64,000 bases of DNA, from positions 62,001 to 126,000 of the forward strand of contig CAVOGX010000014.1 in the NCBI GenBank assembly GCA_963695505.1, given 5' to 3'. Positions 59,682 to 64,000 of the stretch are shown here, piece by piece. The stretch comes from JACSRF01 sp963695505. Its GTDB lineage: Bacteria > Chloroflexota > Anaerolineae > Promineifilales > Promineifilaceae. The stretch's first letter is position 1. Every line of letters starts with the position of its first letter. The notes beneath the pieces were generated by a model. The model saw only the letters and a program-made list of their open reading frames with translations, was not told where the DNA came from and did not search any database. The translations under genes and the position numbers were made by a program.

Positions 59682-60998
59682 CTACAAATTGGGCACGATA
59701 ACCCGAAATAACGCCCAGATGTCCAGCCCCGCCAGGAAAACGGCAAGTCCCCAGGACAGCAAATTGGGTAAAAGGGGCCAGCGCAAGGCCAACGGCCGTA
59801 TCCACGCCTCCAACCCGACCATCACCCCCACCCCCATGGGAATCAGCGCGGGAAACAGGTAGCGCCCCTGGTGCTGAATAAAGGTGAAGTTGTACACAAC
59901 GTGCACACCTAAGGTCAGCAAAAATAAAAGAAAGAGGGTTAAAAATTGATGATTAGAAAGAATGGATTTTCGCTTTTTATAATGACGGAACCACTCAACT
60001 AGCAAACCAGCCACCACGGCCACTGTAAACACCACTAACAACGGATATAACCAGCGGGGGTGCAGCATAGGCAGCGCCATCCAGCCAAACTGCCCCCAAA
60101 AACTGCGAAAGGTGGTTTGCACAAACTGGCGCAATGTGCCCCCGAACCCTACCTGGGCTATCAGGTCAGCAGTGCGCGGCTGGCCAATGACCACCGCATC
60201 ATGAGCGGCCTTGCCCAGCACGTCCAGCCCACCATACACGGCCAAGTTCCGCCCCCACCACAGCGCTCCCAGCAGCAAAGCCGGGCCAAACACCCATAAA
60301 CCAACCCGCCGCAGTTGCCGCCAATGTCCCCAATATCGTACCAGTAAGGCTGCACCAGCAACGGCCGTTACCGGGTAAACCGTCCCCTTCGTCAGATACC
60401 CCAGCCCCAACAGCAGCCCCAGCAGCAGCCCTCGTCGCCGCTCAGTCTCTAATCTCCAATCGCCAATTCCCACCAACAAAAACAAAATCCCAGCAATCAA
60501 AAGCTCCGCCATGGCATCATTATTTACGGAGGCGAGGATGGCCAGGTGTTGCGGCACAAAGCCCACGAAAACGGCCGTACCCCACGCCATCCACTGCCGT
60601 TCTGGAAAAAGCCGCCGCGCCACGCCGTACGCCAGCAAAATCACCCCGGCCCCCAGCAGCACCGAAACCAGCCGCAGCGCCAAAAGCGACCCGCCCGTTA
60701 GTAAGAACATCGGTGTCAACACCAGGTAATACAGTGGCGGCTGCCAATCTTCGTAGGTAATGACCGAAATGTCATACTGTGGGGCAAAACCCGAGCTTAC
60801 CACTTCGTTTTTATACGCTTCGTCGTAATCACCCAGAGCCATTTGCGGCAGCCGCCCGTCGGCTAATTGCCGCACGTAATTATAATGAGCCGGTTCATCA
60901 GGGGCTTGCCAATCTGGCGTGAGCGCCGCAAACAGCCCCCCTAAAACCAGGTAAGTTAGCAATATCAACAAAATAGGGGTATTTTTACGCCATTGCAT
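59682..60998 (-). CDS. Polytopic glycosyltransferase (GT-C, GT39-like)
   Basis: An integral membrane protein of about 438 residues, probably using a lipid-linked sugar. I place the start at 60998 (MQWRKNTPILLILLTYLVLG). The GT-C acidic loop motif is near the start as TPDWQAPDEPAHYNYVRQLA, and QPPLYYLVLTPMFLL follows; then about ten membrane segments. The substrate cannot be predicted. The frame is open for about 100 codons upstream, but that part overlaps trmH on the other strand and is not coding. Confidence 0.85.
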   Translation of the reverse strand: MQWRKNTPILLILLTYLVLGGLFAALTPDWQAPDEPAHYNYVRQLADGRLPQMALGDYDEAYKNEVVSSGFAPQYDISVITYEDWQPPLYYLVLTPMFLLTGGSLLALRLVSVLLGAGVILLAYGVARRLFPERQWMAWGTAVFVGFVPQHLAILASVNNDAMAELLIAGILFLLVGIGDWRLETERRRGLLLGLLLGLGYLTKGTVYPVTAVAGAALLVRYWGHWRQLRRVGLWVFGPALLLGALWWGRNLAVYGGLDVLGKAAHDAVVIGQPRTADLIAQVGFGGTLRQFVQTTFRSFWGQFGWMALPMLHPRWLYPLLVVFTVAVVAGLLVEWFRHYKKRKSILSNHQFLTLFLLFLLTLGVHVVYNFTFIQHQGRYLFPALIPMGVGVMVGLEAWIRPLALRWPLLPNLLSWGLAVFLAGLDIWALFRVIVPNL

Positions 60999-61079
60999 GG
61001 GCAAATCATAGCCTAACCTACTTAAAACGGGAAACAAACGGTGGCCTCCAAAACGCTTAGCGACCACAATTTTGCGACT

Positions 61080-61787
61080 ATGGTTGACTTTCACACAACA
61101 GAACTGCAAACCGAATTGATCACCTACCTGAGCCAGTTTATAACGCCCCAAAAGCAAAAAAGGGTGCAGGAAGTATTGGCGCAGCGCACCCGCTACCTCA
61201 CCGTTGTTTTGGAAGATATTTTCCAGCCCCACAACGCCAGCGCCGTGCTGCGCTCTTGCGAATGCTTCGGTTTGCAAGACGTACACATCATTGAACAACG
61301 CAACCCGTTTCGCCCCAACCGCGACATTGCCCTAGGCGCACCCAAATGGCTGACCATGCACCAATATCGGCCTGAAGAGGGGCAAAATACGCAAACCTGC
61401 CTGGCCTCCCTGCGGGCTCAAGGCTACCGTATCGCCGCCACGACCCTGCGTCCTGACAGCATCCCCATTCACGACCTGGACCTGAATCAACCCATCGCCC
61501 TCTGCTTTGGCACAGAGGAAAAGGGCCTCAGCGACACCGCCCACGACATGGCGGATCTCTTTGTGCAGATTCCCATGTATGGTTTTACGCAAAGTTTTAA
61601 CATTTCCGTTACGGCTGCCCTCTTCCTCTACGACCTGACCAACCGCCTGCGCGATTCCACCGCAGCCTGGCAGCTATCACCCACCGAAAAACAAGCAATT
61701 ACGCTGAATTGGTACGGCCGTATCATCGACCATGGCGACATTATCATCCAAAACTACCTAAAAAATCGCCCCCCTGATCCTGGCTAA
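61080..61787 (+). CDS. trmH: tRNA (guanosine-2'-O-)-methyltransferase, TrmH family
   Basis: A SPOUT-fold RNA methyltransferase; TrmH modifies G18 of tRNA. About 235 residues from the ATG at 61080; a GTG at 61041 is in frame. Motifs: RTRYLTVVLEDIFQPHNASA, LRSCECFGLQDVHIIE, PIALCFGTEEKGLS (GTE-x-x-GLS) and MYGFTQSFNISVTAALFLYD, the knot motif. The sequence continues past the knot with a C-terminal helical tail. Divergent to the GT39-like gene with a short gap. Confidence 0.93.
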   Translation: MVDFHTTELQTELITYLSQFITPQKQKRVQEVLAQRTRYLTVVLEDIFQPHNASAVLRSCECFGLQDVHIIEQRNPFRPNRDIALGAPKWLTMHQYRPEEGQNTQTCLASLRAQGYRIAATTLRPDSIPIHDLDLNQPIALCFGTEEKGLSDTAHDMADLFVQIPMYGFTQSFNISVTAALFLYDLTNRLRDSTAAWQLSPTEKQAITLNWYGRIIDHGDIIIQNYLKNRPPDPG

Positions 61788-61890
61788 GTGGTAGCTAAAC
61801 ATTTTTACAAACCACAAACCTTTGGGTAAAATGACGCCCGATGAAAACAGGAAGGCGACAGCATGTTACGCTTGGGAAAGGAGGAGCGGC

Positions 61891-62034
61891 ATGAAAAAAC
61901 CCCAAGATCGCTGCATAAACCACACCGTTCTCCCTCCCAACGGGAGAAATGCCTACTGCGCGCCGCACTTTGTGATCAACAATTTCATTAATCCTTCGAG
62001 TCAAACTCCCTTCAACCAATTTTCACACAGTTGA
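61891..62034 (+). CDS. Leader ORF upstream of purL
   Basis: A 47-residue frame starting MKKPQDRCINHTVLPPNGRN, preceded by an excellent AAAGGAGG site. It is Asn-rich (eight of 47) and ends SHS with a TGA at 62032-62034. The stop lies inside the right arm of the terminator before purL, so a ribosome that reaches the end would cover that arm. The sequence is not protein-like in other ways, and its only role may be regulatory. No similarity was recognised. Confidence 0.5.
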   Translation: MKKPQDRCINHTVLPPNGRNAYCAPHFVINNFINPSSQTPFNQFSHS

Positions 62035-62045
62035 TGGGAGTTTTT
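62004..62045 (+). terminator. Terminator/attenuator in front of purL
   Basis: AACTCCCTTCAAC (62004-62016) pairs with GTTGATGGGAGTT (62030-62042) over 13 bp with one mismatch, loop 13 nt, followed by TTT (TTTTT with the last stem T). It lies 19 nt before the purL ATG and is thus inside the purL leader. Hairpin CTCCC/GGGAG upstream (about 61929-61950) may compete for pairing. No known riboswitch consensus (purine, PRPP, T-box, TPP, SAM) was recognised in 61788-62060. Confidence 0.72.
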
Positions 62046-62060
62046 GCTACAGAGGAACTT

Positions 62061-64000
62061 ATGATTATAAATACCTTTTGCATTGAAATCCGATCCCGTC
62101 AGGAAGAAGCTAACAGCCCTCACCTGCATGCCGCTCATCAGCTTGGATACACTCAACTCACCGGCTGTCAGGCCAGTCGTCTCGTCTTTTTGCAAGGCGC
62201 CATTACCCCAGCCGGGGCCACCCGCCTCGCCAAAGAGCTTCTTGCAGACCCTGTTACGGAAGAATGGTCCCTTTCCAATACGCAACTGCCCCTTGTCAAC
62301 GTCCGGCCCTTGGCTATCGACAGCCGGGAGATTACTATCGACCATTTTCTGGACGTAACCCTTTTGCCCGGCGTTACCGACCCGCCGGCAGCCAACCTGC
62401 TCCGCGCTGCTCAACTGCTGGGCGTCAACGGGCTGGAACGCGCCGCCACCGGGCAGCGCTACACGCTCAGCGGCAGCCTGGACGAAGCCACCCGTCTGGC
62501 TTTAGCCCGCGAAATCTTCGCCAACCCCGTTATCCAACGCTTCACCATCGACGAAGCCATTTCCCCACCATTTTTCCCCTACCATCAGGCAGACAATTCT
62601 GTGGATGTCATTCCCGTGCGCGGTGCAAATGATGACAACCTGCTGGCCATTAGCCACGAGCGACGCCTCGCTCTCGATTTGGCCGAAATGCAGGCCATCC
62701 GCGCCTACTTCCAGCAGGAAGAACGTGATCCCACCGACGTGGAGCTAGAAATGCTGGCCCAAACCTGGAGCGAACACTGCGTCCACAAAACATTCAAAGC
62801 CCTCATTGAGTACACCGGTCCTGACGGGCAAGGTGGAAATGGTAGACGGCATTCTCAACACGTACATTCGCGCCGCCACCGAGCAGATTAACAAGCCCTG
62901 GGTGCGCTCGGCCTTTGTGGACAACGCGGGCATCATCGCCTTTGACGACCAGTTTGACCTGGCCTTCAAGGTCGAAACCCACAACCATCCCTCGGCTTTG
63001 GAGCCATTTGGCGGAGCCAATACCGGCGTCGGTGGCGTGGTGCGCGACGTGCTGGGCGTTAGCGCCCGCCCTATCGCCAACACCGATGTGCTGTGCTTCG
63101 GCCCGCCGGATATGGCCCACGACGACCTGCCTGACGGCGTGCTGCACCCGGCGCGCATTGCCGATGGGGTGGTGCATGGCATTGAAGATTACGGCAACAA
63201 GATGGGCATCCCCACGGTCAACGGGGCCATTTGCTATGACGCGGGCTACACGGCCAATCCGCTGGTCTACTGCGGCTGCCTGGGCATTTTGCCGCATGGT
63301 TCTCACCCCACAGAAGCGCAGCCCGGTGACCTGATTGTGGCCATTGGCGGCCGTACCGGGCGGGATGGCCTGCGCGGGGCAACGTTTTCCAGCATGGAGA
63401 TGGACGTGCAGACTAGCGAGATGGCGGGAACGGCCGTTCAAATTGGCAATCCCATCATGGAAAAGCAGGTGCAGGAAGTGATTCTGCGCGCCCGCGACGA
63501 AAAGCTGTACAGCGCCATCACCGACTGCGGCGCGGGTGGCTTCAGCTCGGCCGTGGGCGAAATGGGCGAGCACGTAGGCGCGCGGGTGCAGCTGCAAGAC
63601 GTGACGCTGAAATATCCCGGCCTGCGCCCCTGGGAAATCTGGCTCAGCGAAGCCCAGGAGCGCATGGTGCTGGCTGTGCCCCCGGCAAACTTGCCGCGAT
63701 TGCAAACCATCTGCGCCGGGCAGGACGTGGAAGTGACTATTTTGGGAACTTTTGAGGCTACGGGCCACATGGAAATCTTCTACGGCGAGCGCCAAGTCGG
63801 CGACCTGAGCATGGAATTTCTGCACAACGGCATTCCGCGACGGCATTTGAAGGCGGACTGGAGCGGAGGAGCGGCAGGAGCAGAGGAGCATCCCCCCATC
63901 ACCCCTGCCCCCCTGCTCCCCTGCTCAGGCGCTTCTGCGCCTGCTGGCCCACCCCGACATCCGCACCAAGGAAGACGTGATTCGCCGCTATCGACCACGA
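62061..64000 (+). CDS. purL: Phosphoribosylformylglycinamidine synthase with PurS-like N-terminus, frame broken, 3' end beyond window
   Basis: PurL makes FGAM in purine biosynthesis from FGAR, ATP and an amide nitrogen. ATG at 62061 (MIINTFCIEIRSRQEEANSP) has a GAGGA site. The first 160 residues look like two PurS-type domains: one ending VFLQGAITPAGATRLAKELL, the second with VTLLPGVTDPPAANLLRAAQ and ANPVIQRFTID. Then come the PurL domains with TWSEHCVHKTFKALIEYTGP, VETHNHPSALEPFGGANTGV and DCGAGGFSSAVGEMGEH. The frame is lost at GGG near 62826-62828; removing one G restores VEMVDGILNTYIRAATEQ. It is lost again in the C-rich stretch 63860-63930 and near 63990 (CTATCGACC). All need removal of one base. 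Sequence errors are likely. Confidence 0.88.

Noticed and set aside
61788..62060. Known riboswitch upstream of purL
   Set aside because: I looked for purine, PRPP/ykkC, T-box, TPP, SAM and FMN consensus blocks and found none. Only a leader ORF and a terminator are supported.
62803..63891. Minus-strand frame of 362 codons opposite purL
   Set aside because: It lies wholly within the conserved PurL coding sequence on the other strand and has a His/Arg/Gln-rich shadow composition.
1..64000. CRISPR array, tRNA, rRNA or insertion sequence
   Set aside because: No regularly spaced direct repeats, no cloverleaf-like or rRNA-like sequence in the gaps, and no transposase motif or terminal inverted repeats flanking a gene.

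Overview
The window looks like a chromosomal segment of a Chloroflexota bacterium, probably of the Anaerolineae/Caldilineae side. This is an inference from content: a zinc-type S14 in a combined str-S10-spc cluster, two membrane pyrophosphatases, a MutL/GlmL-type ATPase inside a membrane-protein operon, and a surface protein with a PTNTPLPTATP linker and an LPDTG anchor. No rRNA, tRNA, CRISPR array, IS element or prophage was seen.

Layout. Bases 1-14768 (minus strand) hold the ribosomal supercluster, in transcription order rpsL-rpsG-fusA-tuf-rpsJ-rplC-D-W-B-rpsS-rplV-rpsC-rplP-rpmC-(small ORF)-rpsQ-rplN-X-E-rpsN-H-rplF-R-rpsE-rpmD-rplO-secY, the last cut by the window edge. rpoB (15097-19035) lies directly upstream but is followed by a good promoter and rpsL, not by rpoC. 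Bases 19219-29166 (minus) carry mixed housekeeping genes: a glycosyltransferase, a prephenate-dehydrogenase-like protein, an HD protein, an M50 protease, a coiled-coil/zinc-ribbon protein, prfB, ftsY, xseB, an alpha/beta hydrolase, xseA and a Tag-like glycosylase. rsfS (plus) and ndk (minus) follow. Bases 30504-37142 encode a giant, extremely acidic protein framed by TPR repeats, next to an HDAC-family deacetylase. Two hppA genes (38412-40715 minus, 42243-44579 plus) flank an unknown gene. Then come an AraC-MGMT fusion, an M23 peptidase, an XPB-associated-domain protein and a lipid kinase. Bases 50105-59504 (plus) form a tightly coupled eight-gene operon of mostly unknown function: a small protein, DUF6754-like protein, membrane protein, zinc-ribbon/acidic WL-repeat membrane protein, membrane protein, MutL/GlmL-family ATPase, a conserved unknown and an LPXTG protein. 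The window ends with a membrane glycosyltransferase, trmH, and purL behind an attenuator-like leader.

Main points from the hunt. (1) The octamer palindrome ACGGCCGT occurs about 59 times in 64 kb, roughly 50 times chance, on both strands and across unrelated genes; it is absent from about 6.3 to 15.5 kb, inside the ribosomal cluster. This resembles HIP1 of cyanobacteria. (2) The 50-59.5 kb operon and the giant acidic TPR protein share a repeated P-x-W-L module and may be parts of one undescribed cell-surface or cytoplasmic scaffold system. (3) The two pyrophosphatases carry opposite potassium-dependence signatures, and both have terminator-like hairpins in their leaders. (4) Four genes plus purL carry apparent +1 insertions, beside a genuine programmed +1 site in prfB; residual sequencing insertions are the likeliest cause.
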